Origin: M55B112 sp964539395
GTDB lineage: Bacteria; Bacteroidota; Bacteroidia; Bacteroidales; GCA-2748055
DNA: 64,000 nucleotides
Direction of reading: 5' to 3'
NCBI GenBank assembly: GCA_964539395.1
Contig: CAZIIU010000012.1
Span: 15,062-79,061 of the forward strand
Every line of letters begins with the position of its first letter. Within the stretch, counting starts at the first letter, position 1. The translations under genes and the position numbers were made by a program. Shown piece after piece: positions 17,334-26,433 of this stretch. The notes beneath the pieces were generated by a model. That model was not told the DNA's origin. It did no database searches and saw only the letters and a program-made list of their open reading frames with translations.

Positions 17334-18563
17334 ATGAAAATGAAAACAGTAATTATCACGATAGCCATCCTTCTGGTTAACTTATCGTGCGAGCATACCG
17401 GCAATTATGATCCGGTCTTCGAGTATAACAAAAAATCAGCCGAAGTTATACAAACGAACAACCAGTTCGGACTGGACCTGTTTAACAGGATAATTGAATC
17501 TGAAGAGGTAGCCAATGTAATGATTTCCCCGACATCAATCAGTCTGGCTATGGGTATGGCATACAATGGAGCTGAAACTTCGACAAAAGCGGCATTCGAC
17601 AGTGTTTTAAACTATGAAGGTCTGACCCGTGCAGAGGTGAATGCGATCAACCGTGACCTTATTAAAATCCTCACATCAAACGAAGAAGGAAATCTGCTCG
17701 AGATTGCCAATTCGGTCTGGTACAGGACAAACTTTCCGGTATATAAGGGCTTCATTGAGATGAATAAAACCTATTTTGATGCTGAGGTGAAGGAACTGGA
17801 TTTCGCGAGCCCTGCTGCAATTGACGCCATTAACAACTGGGTGGCTGATAAAACAAATGACAAAATTGATGAAATCATAAAAGAGTTGTCGCCGGAGGCA
17901 ATGATGGTACTGATCAATGCACTTTATTTCAACTGCCTCTGGGAAATTGAATTTGATCCGGATGAGACAAAGAATGAAACTTTCTACAAGGAAGACCAGA
18001 CCGCATTTGCAGATGTGGAGATGATGACCACAGAAGGAAAATTCAAATTTGCTGCAACAGATGATTTCACTGCAGTTGAACTACCTTACAAAAATGGAAA
18101 ATTCAGCATGCACCTTTTTCTTCCATCATATGGCTCGAGTGTGGACGAAGTGATCGGGAAACTCGATGGAGATTCCTGGCTTGAATGGCTGGAGGAGTTC
18201 CGTGAGCATGAAAAGGTGCAGGTTACAATGCCAAAATTCAAATTCGATTACGAGCGTTCCCTCGCAGATGACCTGGCCGGTATGGGACTCGGGATTGCAT
18301 TCACGGATGCAGCAGATTTTTCCGGGATCAGCGAAATTGCCCTGCTGATATCAGAGGTGATTCACAAGACCTATATCGACGTCAACGAAGAAGGAACCGA
18401 AGCTGCAGCGGTAACTGCAATCGTGATGGAACTAACCTCCGTCGGTCCGGGTGGCGGACCGGTACTGATTCGACTCGACCGTCCCTTCCTCTTTGCAATT
18501 ACTGAAAACTCCAGCAAATCGATTGTTTTTATCGGGAAGATGATGGAACCGGAATATGAATAA
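17334..18563 (+). CDS. Serpin-family protease inhibitor lipoprotein
   Basis: A 409-residue serpin with a lipoprotein signal: LLVNLSC puts the acylated Cys at residue 19. I chose the ATG at 17334 because it gives this signal; the open frame upstream does not. Serpin hallmarks include NxxxYFNCLWE-type NALYFNCLWEIEFDP and the reactive-loop hinge EEGTEAAAVTA, followed by the shutter end DRPFLFAI. The small-residue hinge is intact, so it should be inhibitory: it would trap a serine or cysteine protease by loop insertion. The scissile bond falls within about IVMELTS, so an uncharged P1 is likely. It probably protects the cell surface or periplasm from proteases. Confidence 0.95.
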   Translation: MKMKTVIITIAILLVNLSCEHTGNYDPVFEYNKKSAEVIQTNNQFGLDLFNRIIESEEVANVMISPTSISLAMGMAYNGAETSTKAAFDSVLNYEGLTRAEVNAINRDLIKILTSNEEGNLLEIANSVWYRTNFPVYKGFIEMNKTYFDAEVKELDFASPAAIDAINNWVADKTNDKIDEIIKELSPEAMMVLINALYFNCLWEIEFDPDETKNETFYKEDQTAFADVEMMTTEGKFKFAATDDFTAVELPYKNGKFSMHLFLPSYGSSVDEVIGKLDGDSWLEWLEEFREHEKVQVTMPKFKFDYERSLADDLAGMGLGIAFTDAADFSGISEIALLISEVIHKTYIDVNEEGTEAAAVTAIVMELTSVGPGGGPVLIRLDRPFLFAITENSSKSIVFIGKMMEPEYE

Positions 18564-18668
18564 GCTGATAAGCAGGTACAATTCATTTGAAGTTGAAAGT
18601 CAATCACATTGGAGGGCGTAAGATCAGAGTTACAAGCAATTTAAGAAGTCATACCCTTTATTAAACAA

Positions 18669-18704
18669 CAGCCTCCGGCAGACACTGGGTTCTGCCGGAG
18701 GTTG
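18669..18704. terminator. Terminator hairpin between convergent serpin and lpd
   Basis: An 11-bp GC-rich perfect stem (CCTCCGGCAGA / its complement, 18672-18682 and 18691-18701), extended by three weaker pairs, with an 8-nt loop. The minus-strand side continues into a T-rich stretch, so it best fits lpd, but it may act for both genes. Confidence 0.75.
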
Positions 18705-18727
18705 TAATATGATAATATCAGATCCTG

Positions 18728-20119
18728 TTATATATGAATAACTTCGCCGTAAGCGGCGGCAGCGGCTTCCATGATGGCTTCTGACATTGTCGGGTGTGGA
18801 TGTACCGACTTGATGATCTCTTCACCGGTCGTTTCCAACTTCCTGGCGACGACCAGTTCAGCGATCAATTCCGTAACATTGGCTCCGATCATATGTCCCC
18901 CCAGCAGTTCACCGTATTTCCCGTCGAAAACCAGCTTGACGAATCCGTCTTTTGCTCCGGCAGCAGCGGCCTTACCTGATGCTGAGAATGGAAATTTGCC
19001 TACCTTTACATTGTAACCAGCCTCCTTTGCTGCCTTCTCCGACATACCCACAGAGGCTACCTCCGGACTGGTATAGGTACATGCCGGGATATTGGCATAG
19101 TCGACCGGCTGGGGCTTGTGACCGGCGATCTTCTCAACACAGACAACCCCTTCAGCCGAGGCAACGTGCGCCAGTGCCGGTCCGTCAACAATATCACCGA
19201 TTGCGTAAACACCTTCTACATTGGTCCGGTAAAACTCATCGACAACAATTCTTCCACTGTCGGTCTTTATCTTCAGCTCTTCCAGTCCGATGTTCTCTAT
19301 ATTAGGAGTTATGCCCACCGCCGAAAGCACGATATCCGTCTCAACATTCTCCTCCCCCTTTTGGGTTTTTATGGTTACCTTGCATTTATTGCCAGTTGTA
19401 TCCACCTTTTCCACCGAAGAGGAGGTCATTACTTTCATTCCCAGCTTCTTGAAGGATCTTTCCAGCTGTTTGGACACCTCTTCGTCTTCAAGTGGAACGA
19501 CATTGGGGAGAAATTCCACCAACGTCACTTTTGTACCCATTGAAGCATAGAAATAGGCAAACTCACTCCCAATAGCGCCAGAACCGACAACCACCATCGA
19601 TTCGGGAAGTTTTTCAAGCGTCATTGCCTTGCGGTAGCCAATGATCTTCTTCCCGTCCTGCTTCAGGTTGGGTAGTTCGCGGGAACGCGCTCCAGTTGAC
19701 AGGATGATATGTGATGCCTCTATTTCCGTAGCCTTTCCATCGCCACCGGTAACAGTAACGACACCTTTCGATTTCAACTTTCCGGTACCGCTTATCACCT
19801 CGATTTTGTTCTTTTTAAACAGGAACTGGATCCCTTTACTCATGCCGTCTGCAACTGTCCGGCTACGCTGTACAACCTTTTTGAAATCAGCCTTTGCTTT
19901 TCCGTCGATCGTTATTCCATAATCATCTGCATGCTGGAGGTATTCAAATACTTGCGCACTTTTCAGCAGCGATTTGGTAGGGATACACCCCCAATTCAGG
20001 CAAATTCCACCAAGGGATTCCCTTTCGACTACGGCAGTTTTCAGGCCAAGTTGTGAAGCACGGATTGCAGCGACGTATCCACCCGGACCGCTACCAATAA
20101 CCAAAACATCATATTTCAT
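18728..20119 (-). CDS. lpdA: Dihydrolipoyl dehydrogenase
   Basis: A 463-residue flavoprotein, the E3 component of 2-oxoacid dehydrogenases and the glycine cleavage system; it reoxidises dihydrolipoamide with NAD+. The FAD motif GSGPGGYVAA lies at 9-18, the redox pair is Cys40/Cys45 in GGICLNWGCIP, the NAD motif is VVGSGAIGSEFA, and the C-terminal catalytic HPHPTMSEA is present. The ATG at 20119 is used; an in-frame TTG three codons upstream is less likely. No E1 or E2 gene is nearby, so it is a stand-alone copy. Confidence 0.96.
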   Translation of the reverse strand: MKYDVLVIGSGPGGYVAAIRASQLGLKTAVVERESLGGICLNWGCIPTKSLLKSAQVFEYLQHADDYGITIDGKAKADFKKVVQRSRTVADGMSKGIQFLFKKNKIEVISGTGKLKSKGVVTVTGGDGKATEIEASHIILSTGARSRELPNLKQDGKKIIGYRKAMTLEKLPESMVVVGSGAIGSEFAYFYASMGTKVTLVEFLPNVVPLEDEEVSKQLERSFKKLGMKVMTSSSVEKVDTTGNKCKVTIKTQKGEENVETDIVLSAVGITPNIENIGLEELKIKTDSGRIVVDEFYRTNVEGVYAIGDIVDGPALAHVASAEGVVCVEKIAGHKPQPVDYANIPACTYTSPEVASVGMSEKAAKEAGYNVKVGKFPFSASGKAAAAGAKDGFVKLVFDGKYGELLGGHMIGANVTELIAELVVARKLETTGEEIIKSVHPHPTMSEAIMEAAAAAYGEVIHI

Positions 20120-20177
20120 AATAAGCAATTTTTTATTTTAATGTAACAGAACGCTGGACAGTTGCATCAACATTAAG

Positions 20178-20191
20178 GAGCCTGCAGGCTC
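20178..20191. promoter_or_regulatory. Perfect 14-bp palindrome between lpd and TonB receptor
   Basis: GAGCCTGCAGGCTC lies 59 bp upstream of lpd and 222 bp upstream of the receptor. It could be a dimeric regulator site or a small hairpin in the lpd leader. No regulator gene is adjacent. Confidence 0.3.
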
Positions 20192-20298
20192 TTTATAATT
20201 GATCCAAAGATATGAGTAGAACAACAATATAACAACAAAACCTGTATTCAGTTTATGACAAGAGGAAATTCCCTTAAAACAATGAACTTTTTTCTGCT

Positions 20299-20306
20299 TA
20301 TTTTTG
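20299..20306 (+). promoter_or_regulatory. -7 element upstream of the TonB receptor
   Basis: TATTTTTG, 106 nt before the receptor ATG. The -33 region is TTAA rather than TTTG. A leader of about 100 nt would result. Confidence 0.4.
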
Positions 20307-20412
20307 CAGCTTTGAATTTATATTAATTGTCATGACCTCCCTCCAACCAAATTCTTAGAAATTTGTTATATAATATTTAACCATTCACAGAAATCAATAA
20401 ATTATCAATAAT

Positions 20413-22827
20413 ATGCAAAAATTAAACTTTTTAAAAGCAAAATCCTTTCTGTTCTCTTTTTTCTTTTTGGTTCTCTTAAGTAGTGGCTCGAAATTATTCT
20501 GCCAGCAGAAGACAGATGCAAATATATTTGGTGATGTGCGGTCGGAAGGTGAACACATTCCGTTTGCCAATGTATTCATCGAAGGGACCTCTATAGGAAC
20601 ATCAACGGATGAAACAGGGCATTATATGTTAATAAATATGCCAGAGGGAAAGTATACTTTGGTAGCCAATGCACTCGGGTTTGAATCATCAGAGAGAGTA
20701 ATTGAGATAATAGCAGACAAAACGATTGAGATCAACTTTGAACTGAAGCGGAAATTTATGACCGTTGATGAAGTAGTAGTAACAGGGACAAAGACCTTTA
20801 AGCGGCAGACCCAAAACCCGGTAATTGTGCATGTAATGGATAGCAAAATGATCAATGCAGTTCAGGCATGCAACATTTCAGAAGGGCTCAGTTTTCAGCC
20901 GGGACTAAGGATCGAGGTTGATTGTCAGACCTGTAACTATACCCAACTGCGGATGAACGGACTGGGAGGCAGTTATTCCCAGATACTGATCAACGGCCGC
21001 CCGGTGATCAGTCCGCTGGTCGGATTGTACGGCCTGGAACAGATTCCCGCCAATATGGTCGAGCGAATTGAGGTAGTAAGAGGCGGTGGATCAGCGCTCT
21101 ATGGGTCGAGCGCCATCGGGGGAACCGTAAATGTGATCACCCGGATACCACAAAAAAATGCATATGATGTGAGCCTGACATCCCAACTGATAAACGGAGA
21201 GGCTTTCGATCATGTAATAAACGGCAATATCAGTATGTTGAGCCGCAACAGGAATGCCGGTGCAGTAGTTTTTGTGAGCAGCAGGTCGAGAGATGCTTAC
21301 GACCACCCCGGAATTACACTCCTCAGTGAGGGGACAACCATTGTTGAAAAGGACAATTTCTCGGAATTACCTGAACTACGCAATAACTCGTTCGGAATGA
21401 ATCTCTTCTACAAACCGACCCCCAATCAAAAATTAGAGTTGAATTTCTCCAGTTTATACGAGTACAGGTACGGTGGCGAGATGACTGGTAAGAGCGCACA
21501 CCTGGCCCTGCAATCAGAAGAGAGGGTACATAATATCCTGATGGGAGGAGCCGACTACCAGCTGAATTTCAATGGCAACAACAGTTCGGTGATCGCCTAT
21601 CTTGCCGGACAATATACCGACAGGGATCACTATACAGGACTCTACCCCGGAGTTGAAGAATTCGATTCCGACTCATCTTTTCTGGCGGCTGAAATACAGC
21701 ATCTCCAGGATCCACCTTATGGTTACACTTATAACTCAACATTACAGGCAGGAGTTCAGATCAATCACATGCTGGAAAACTTCATCAAGGGCTCCAATGT
21801 TATAACCCTGGGTACTGAATATCTCTATGATGATGTGCTCGATTCAATTCCGGGCTATTTTTACGGAACCGATCAGACAACAGGCAATTATGCCGGGTTC
21901 CTGCAAAGCGATTGGGAGATATCGCGCGCTTTTACACTCCTGCTTGGTATTCGTACCGACAAGCATAACCTGGTCGACCATCTCATCTTCAGTCCGCGTG
22001 CCTCTTTTTTATACCGCTATAAGGACTATACCCAATTTCGCCTCACCTGGGGAACGGGTTTTCGTGCGCCGCAGGCATTCGATACCGATATGCACATTGC
22101 CTTTGCCGGAGGTGGGATTTCACGCATCTCCCTGGCACCTGATCTGAAAGAGGAGCGCTCAAACAGCTTGAGCAGTTCAGTCAATTTCGACTTACCCAAA
22201 GAGAACTACATCATCGGATTCACAATAGAAGGATTCTATACATGGCTGGATGATGCCTTCTACCTTCAACCAATTGGCAGGGATGAGCTGGGGGAACAAT
22301 ATCAAAAACGCAACGGACCCGGTGCAACTGTAAAAGGTACGACCATTGAATTGAGGGGAAACTATAACAAGATCATACAACTAGAAGCAGGGGCCACACT
22401 ACAGAAGAGTCTTCACAATGAAGCGGTGGAAACGATTGGCGGTCTTGAACCGAAAAGAGAATTTTTGCGTACACCAGACCACTATGGCTATGCCATACTC
22501 ACCTATACTCCCAATGCAAAACTGAATGCTGCATTGAGCACAGTATACACGGGTCGGATGCTGCACGCAAAATACTCACCGGACCCGGAACTTGTGCCGG
22601 ATGAGTACCGGACCTCAAAAGGGTTTTCTGAATTGAATGTTAAGATAGGCTACACATTTCCATTGAGTACCCTCGATTCCGGAGTTGAATTGTACGGGGG
22701 GATCAAAAACATGGCCAATGCATTCCAGGGCGATTTTGATAATTTTAAAAACAGGGACAGCAACTATGTTTACGGTCCGGCTTTACCAAGAACTATCTAC
22801 CTTGGTCTAAAACTTAAGTCTCTGTAG
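20413..22827 (+). CDS. TonB-dependent outer-membrane receptor with carboxypeptidase-like N-domain
   Basis: An 804-residue TonB-dependent transporter. Residues 1-31 are the signal peptide. A CarboxypepD_reg-like domain follows at about 38-118 (GDVRSEGEHIPFANVFIEG). The plug is at about 120-245 with ILINGRPVISPL and VERIEVVRGGGSALYGSSAIGG; the remainder is a 22-strand-type barrel with C-terminal YLGLKLKSL. Cys-containing CQTCNYTQLRMNGL in the plug is a recurrent feature of such receptors. The substrate (siderophore, haem, cobalamin or metal complex) cannot be told. There is no SusD-like partner, so it is not a glycan PUL. Confidence 0.92.
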   Translation: MQKLNFLKAKSFLFSFFFLVLLSSGSKLFCQQKTDANIFGDVRSEGEHIPFANVFIEGTSIGTSTDETGHYMLINMPEGKYTLVANALGFESSERVIEIIADKTIEINFELKRKFMTVDEVVVTGTKTFKRQTQNPVIVHVMDSKMINAVQACNISEGLSFQPGLRIEVDCQTCNYTQLRMNGLGGSYSQILINGRPVISPLVGLYGLEQIPANMVERIEVVRGGGSALYGSSAIGGTVNVITRIPQKNAYDVSLTSQLINGEAFDHVINGNISMLSRNRNAGAVVFVSSRSRDAYDHPGITLLSEGTTIVEKDNFSELPELRNNSFGMNLFYKPTPNQKLELNFSSLYEYRYGGEMTGKSAHLALQSEERVHNILMGGADYQLNFNGNNSSVIAYLAGQYTDRDHYTGLYPGVEEFDSDSSFLAAEIQHLQDPPYGYTYNSTLQAGVQINHMLENFIKGSNVITLGTEYLYDDVLDSIPGYFYGTDQTTGNYAGFLQSDWEISRAFTLLLGIRTDKHNLVDHLIFSPRASFLYRYKDYTQFRLTWGTGFRAPQAFDTDMHIAFAGGGISRISLAPDLKEERSNSLSSSVNFDLPKENYIIGFTIEGFYTWLDDAFYLQPIGRDELGEQYQKRNGPGATVKGTTIELRGNYNKIIQLEAGATLQKSLHNEAVETIGGLEPKREFLRTPDHYGYAILTYTPNAKLNAALSTVYTGRMLHAKYSPDPELVPDEYRTSKGFSELNVKIGYTFPLSTLDSGVELYGGIKNMANAFQGDFDNFKNRDSNYVYGPALPRTIYLGLKLKSL

Positions 22828-23026
22828 AAAACCATTCCATTTTTTCTGAGGCCAGGCAGTTAAGGGCATTTCACGATCGATCCTGGAGAATCATCAGGGA
22901 AGAAATTGTTCAGGATATCCGGTTGTAATCCTTTCAGGAGTAGTATAAAGCATGACTTATTTAAATGGATCAGCATCGGATTAATCATCCACTTCGGTAT
23001 TATTAACAACAAATTATAATAATTTT

Positions 23027-23050
23027 GCTGGCAGATAATCAAATGCCAGC
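23027..23050. promoter_or_regulatory. Hairpin upstream of the FkbM methyltransferase
   Basis: GCTGGCA (23027-23033) pairs with TGCCAGC (23044-23050) around a 10-nt loop. It is not followed by T residues, so it is not a standard terminator. A TAATTTTG element (23020-23027) overlaps its left arm, so it would sit at the start of the leader. Confidence 0.3.
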
Positions 23051-23108
23051 GGGTTTGATCAGATATAACTTGCTCATTATATAAAATTAAATCAAGCTTA
23101 ATACCTGA

Positions 23109-23894
23109 ATGAGGAGAAAAGGCAACTTTGTCAGAAGGATTCTCTACAGATCCTTTTCCCTGGAAACATATCTTCGGCTACTGAGTGGTTTTTACCTTGC
23201 AGCCTTTAACCGGGGATTGTTAAAAGGTAATCCGCTGTACGAATATCCCTATTTTTTGGAAAAGTTAATTGGAACAGGTGCAGTTTGTATTGATGTCGGT
23301 GCCAATCTGGGGTATTATTCAACCGTATTATCAAAACTGGCCGGACCGGAAGGAAGGGTCTTAGCTGTTGAACCGGTGGAGCCTGTCAGAAAAGTGCTTG
23401 AAAAAAATACCCGGAAATATAAGAACATTGAAATTCTTCCCTACGCCCTGGGCGAGGAAGATGCCACCATTCAGATCAGCAACACCACTTTCCGGGAGAA
23501 AGGCTTCCTGGCATCCGGGTCCTTTTTTGTAAGCGACAGCAAATCCGGCCGGCAACCTGATGAAAATATTGCGTTTACTGCATTGATGAAGAAAGGAAGC
23601 AAACTGTTTGAGCACCTGGAAAGAGTTGATTTTATCAAATGCGATATTGAAGGATATGAAATTATCGTTCTACCGGAACTTGAACCGCTCATTCTGAAAT
23701 TCAGGCCGTTGCTACTTGTGGAGACCACCGGAAAAAACAGGGAAAAACTGCTGAAACTTTTCAGCAGGATAGGATACGAAGGATTTATCCTGACTGAAAA
23801 CCGGCTCACCCCGGCCGGGAGTGGTGGAACGAAAGATGTTTTCTTTATTCCACAGGAGAAAAGCAAATCGATTATCCCCCTCAGCAAACAGTAG
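23109..23894 (+). CDS. FkbM-family methyltransferase
   Basis: A 261-residue SAM-dependent methyltransferase. The SAM-binding motif is CIDVGANLGYYSTVLSK at about 56-72, followed by VLAVEPVEPVRKVLEKN and the FkbM motif DFIKCDIEGYE. The C-terminal half (LLLVETTGKNREKLL) fits the family. FkbM enzymes O-methylate sugars or small molecules; with no adjacent glycan or secondary-metabolite genes the substrate is unknown. The N-terminal 45 residues are basic and hydrophobic. It stands alone, about 280 nt after the TonB receptor. Confidence 0.85.
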   Translation: MRRKGNFVRRILYRSFSLETYLRLLSGFYLAAFNRGLLKGNPLYEYPYFLEKLIGTGAVCIDVGANLGYYSTVLSKLAGPEGRVLAVEPVEPVRKVLEKNTRKYKNIEILPYALGEEDATIQISNTTFREKGFLASGSFFVSDSKSGRQPDENIAFTALMKKGSKLFEHLERVDFIKCDIEGYEIIVLPELEPLILKFRPLLLVETTGKNREKLLKLFSRIGYEGFILTENRLTPAGSGGTKDVFFIPQEKSKSIIPLSKQ

Positions 23895-23974
23895 CGACTG
23901 ATCTGCTGACCATTCCTCTGAACAATCGTAAAGCTGTTAATATCCAACAGGGTATTACCTGTTCTTAATTTCAC

Positions 23975-23982
23975 TAACTTTG
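23975..23982 (+). promoter_or_regulatory. -7 element upstream of meaB
   Basis: TAACTTTG, 19 nt before the meaB ATG; it would give a leader of about 14 nt. No TTTG at the standard -33 spacing. Confidence 0.45.
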
Positions 23983-24001
23983 CGGGAACAGGCAACAAAT
24001 C

Positions 24002-25114
24002 ATGGCCCGTAATAAGAAAAAATCCGCATTGAGTGTCAGCCTGGGGGTACCACAACCCTCCCCGGTGAATGAGCAGGCACTGGAGCGCATCAGGCGATCC
24101 CGCAAAATAACCACAGGAGCTGATGAGCTATTCAATGGCATCCGGAACGGGGACAGAACTGCGCTATCGAAGGCGATCACCCTGATAGAGAGCTCCCTTC
24201 CCGAACACCAGTTAAAGGCACAGGAGCTGGTTGGCAGATCAATTCCCGTGAGCGGCAATTCCTTGAGGGTCGGGATCACCGGGGTACCCGGGGCTGGAAA
24301 AAGCACATTTATAGAATCATTCGGAAAATACCTGCTCAACAAAGGCCATAAAATCGCAGTGCTGGCAATCGACCCGAGCAGTGAGCGATCAGGAGGATCA
24401 ATACTGGGCGATAAAACACGCATGGAAACTATTGCCGGCCATGAAAATGCTTTTATACGACCGTCACCTTCGGGCGGGACGCTGGGTGGTGTGGCCAGGA
24501 AAACCCGTGAATCAATCATCCTCTGCGAAGCCGCTGAAAACGATCTAATCATCGTGGAAACTGTAGGTGTCGGACAGTCCGAAACAACGGTCCATTCGAT
24601 GGTCGACTTCTTCCTTGTGCTGATGATCCCCGGGGCAGGTGATGAACTGCAGGGAATGAAACGGGGAATCATGGAGATGGCCGATGCCATTCTTATCAAC
24701 AAGGCCGACGGAAATAACATCGAACGGGCAGGGAGAGCAAAAACGGAATATACAAACGCGCTTCATCTCTTTCCTCTGCCCCCTTCTGGTTGGCAACCAC
24801 AGGTGCTCACCTGCTCATCTGCCGAGGGAACAGGAATCTTAGATGTGTGGCAAATGATCTTACAATACAGGAGCCAAACCGTGAATAACGGATTCTTCGA
24901 AAAGAGGAGGACAGAGCAAAGTAAATACTGGTTGTATCAGTCGCTGAACGAAGGTCTCAAATTAAGGTTTTTCAATAATCCTGAAGTTAAAAGCAGACTC
25001 GAAGAGCTTGAAGTAATGATGATGAACCACCAGATAAGCTCCTTTGCTGCAGCTGCCGAACTGCTTGATCAATTTCTGCCAAAATCTTTAGTTGATAAAA
25101 AGAGACCCGATTAA
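24002..25114 (+). CDS. meaB: Methylmalonyl-CoA mutase-associated GTPase MeaB
   Basis: A 370-residue G3E-family GTPase that guards cobalamin loading and integrity of methylmalonyl-CoA mutase. The P-loop is GITGVPGAGKST; AIDPSSERSGGSILGDKTRME and VETVGVGQSE are MeaB-specific; LINKADG is the guanine-specificity motif. The C-terminal dimerisation helices are present. The mutase genes (mutA/mutB) are not in the window, but carboxylase subunits of the same propionate route are at 50.4-52.3 kb. Confidence 0.95.
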   Translation: MARNKKKSALSVSLGVPQPSPVNEQALERIRRSRKITTGADELFNGIRNGDRTALSKAITLIESSLPEHQLKAQELVGRSIPVSGNSLRVGITGVPGAGKSTFIESFGKYLLNKGHKIAVLAIDPSSERSGGSILGDKTRMETIAGHENAFIRPSPSGGTLGGVARKTRESIILCEAAENDLIIVETVGVGQSETTVHSMVDFFLVLMIPGAGDELQGMKRGIMEMADAILINKADGNNIERAGRAKTEYTNALHLFPLPPSGWQPQVLTCSSAEGTGILDVWQMILQYRSQTVNNGFFEKRRTEQSKYWLYQSLNEGLKLRFFNNPEVKSRLEELEVMMMNHQISSFAAAAELLDQFLPKSLVDKKRPD

Positions 25115-25268
25115 AGGGTTTTTGACAAGATTAATACCCAACTCCGATAAAAAGATCGTATCATTGCAATAATATTTTAACCATGAAAATTATCCTGCCA
25201 ATTAGCCACATTTCAGTGAGTCGCCCCGTTGACTGAATGGCAATAGTGCATGGACAAGACCTAAAAAA

Positions 25269-26363
25269 ATGAAAAAACTCTTTATTCTTTCCATTGCCGC
25301 AGTGTTGTTTGCATGTGACAACAAGCAAGGCTTTACAATACAATTAGAACTGAATGAACTCGCAGGAAGTGAGGTTGCCCTCATGCAAAATGTTTACGGA
25401 GAAATTGTAAAAATTGATTCTGTAATACTGGATGATACTGGAAGCGGAACCCTTTCGGGCTATATAAATGCTCCGGAAGTTATGTTTCTTGGCAAGCCTG
25501 GAGAAACCTCCCCAATCCGGGTTTTTATGGACAATAATAATTATTCCGTCTCAGGCACATTTGAAAACCTTACCATTGAAGCAGACGGGGGACCACAGAT
25601 TGCGTATCAAAAATACCTGGATGCTACGCAGCAGTTCCTTGTTCAACAAAAGCAGATCATAGAGAATTTCTACGATGCTCAGGCTGCGGAAGCTGACGAA
25701 AACACCATGAATTCCATCCTGGAAGAATACTACGCCATCAATGACCAGAAAAGCAGCTTCGATTCGACATATATGGCAGATAACCCGGCATCACCTGTGA
25801 CACTGTATCTTTTGCGCGGTGTATATTACAAACTGGATTCCGATGAACTGGAAAGTGCGCTTTCCGCTTTCAGCGGCTCGCTGAACCAAAGCAGCTACTA
25901 TGTGCATATGTCTGAGCACCTGGACCGCATGAAAAATGTTGAGATCGGGCAGAAATTCACCGATCTTGAGCTACCTGATACCGAAGGAAATATGATAAAG
26001 CTCTCGGATATCGCCGGAAAAGGTGTACTTCTGATCGATTTCTGGGCAGCATGGTGCGGCCCATGCCGCAATGCCAACCCGGGAATTGTAGAGATTTACA
26101 ATGATTTCAATGATAAGGGATTCGATATTGTTGGAATCTCCCTCGACAGAACTAGGGAGGAATGGTTGAAAGCTATTGAAGATGACAACCTGACCTGGCA
26201 CCACATGTCGGACCTGAAATTCTGGGAATCTGAAGCTGCCAAAACATATGCCGTTGCCTCAATACCCCACACTGTACTGCTCGATGAAGATGGAACGATC
26301 ATTGCAAAAAACCTTTCAAAAGAGGAACTTAGAGAGAAGCTGTCGGAGCTATTGGATAGCTGA
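25269..26363 (+). CDS. TlpA-like thiol-disulfide lipoprotein with DUF4369 domain
   Basis: A 364-residue lipoprotein: AAVLFAC places the acylated Cys at residue 16. The N-terminal half (about 20-215) is a DUF4369-type beta domain followed by a helical segment. The C-terminal half (about 225-364) is a thioredoxin fold with active site WCGPC (Cys263, Cys266) and cis-proline region VASIPHTVLLD. It is probably an envelope thiol oxidoreductase, of the type abundant in Bacteroidota and often implicated in cytochrome maturation or stress. No cytochrome genes are adjacent. Confidence 0.9.
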   Translation: MKKLFILSIAAVLFACDNKQGFTIQLELNELAGSEVALMQNVYGEIVKIDSVILDDTGSGTLSGYINAPEVMFLGKPGETSPIRVFMDNNNYSVSGTFENLTIEADGGPQIAYQKYLDATQQFLVQQKQIIENFYDAQAAEADENTMNSILEEYYAINDQKSSFDSTYMADNPASPVTLYLLRGVYYKLDSDELESALSAFSGSLNQSSYYVHMSEHLDRMKNVEIGQKFTDLELPDTEGNMIKLSDIAGKGVLLIDFWAAWCGPCRNANPGIVEIYNDFNDKGFDIVGISLDRTREEWLKAIEDDNLTWHHMSDLKFWESEAAKTYAVASIPHTVLLDEDGTIIAKNLSKEELREKLSELLDS

Positions 26364-26433
26364 GGAAGGCAAAACAACCGATAGTTACTTGTTAGGATTC
26401 TTTGAAGGGATGAATCTTCGGATGCAGCATATC

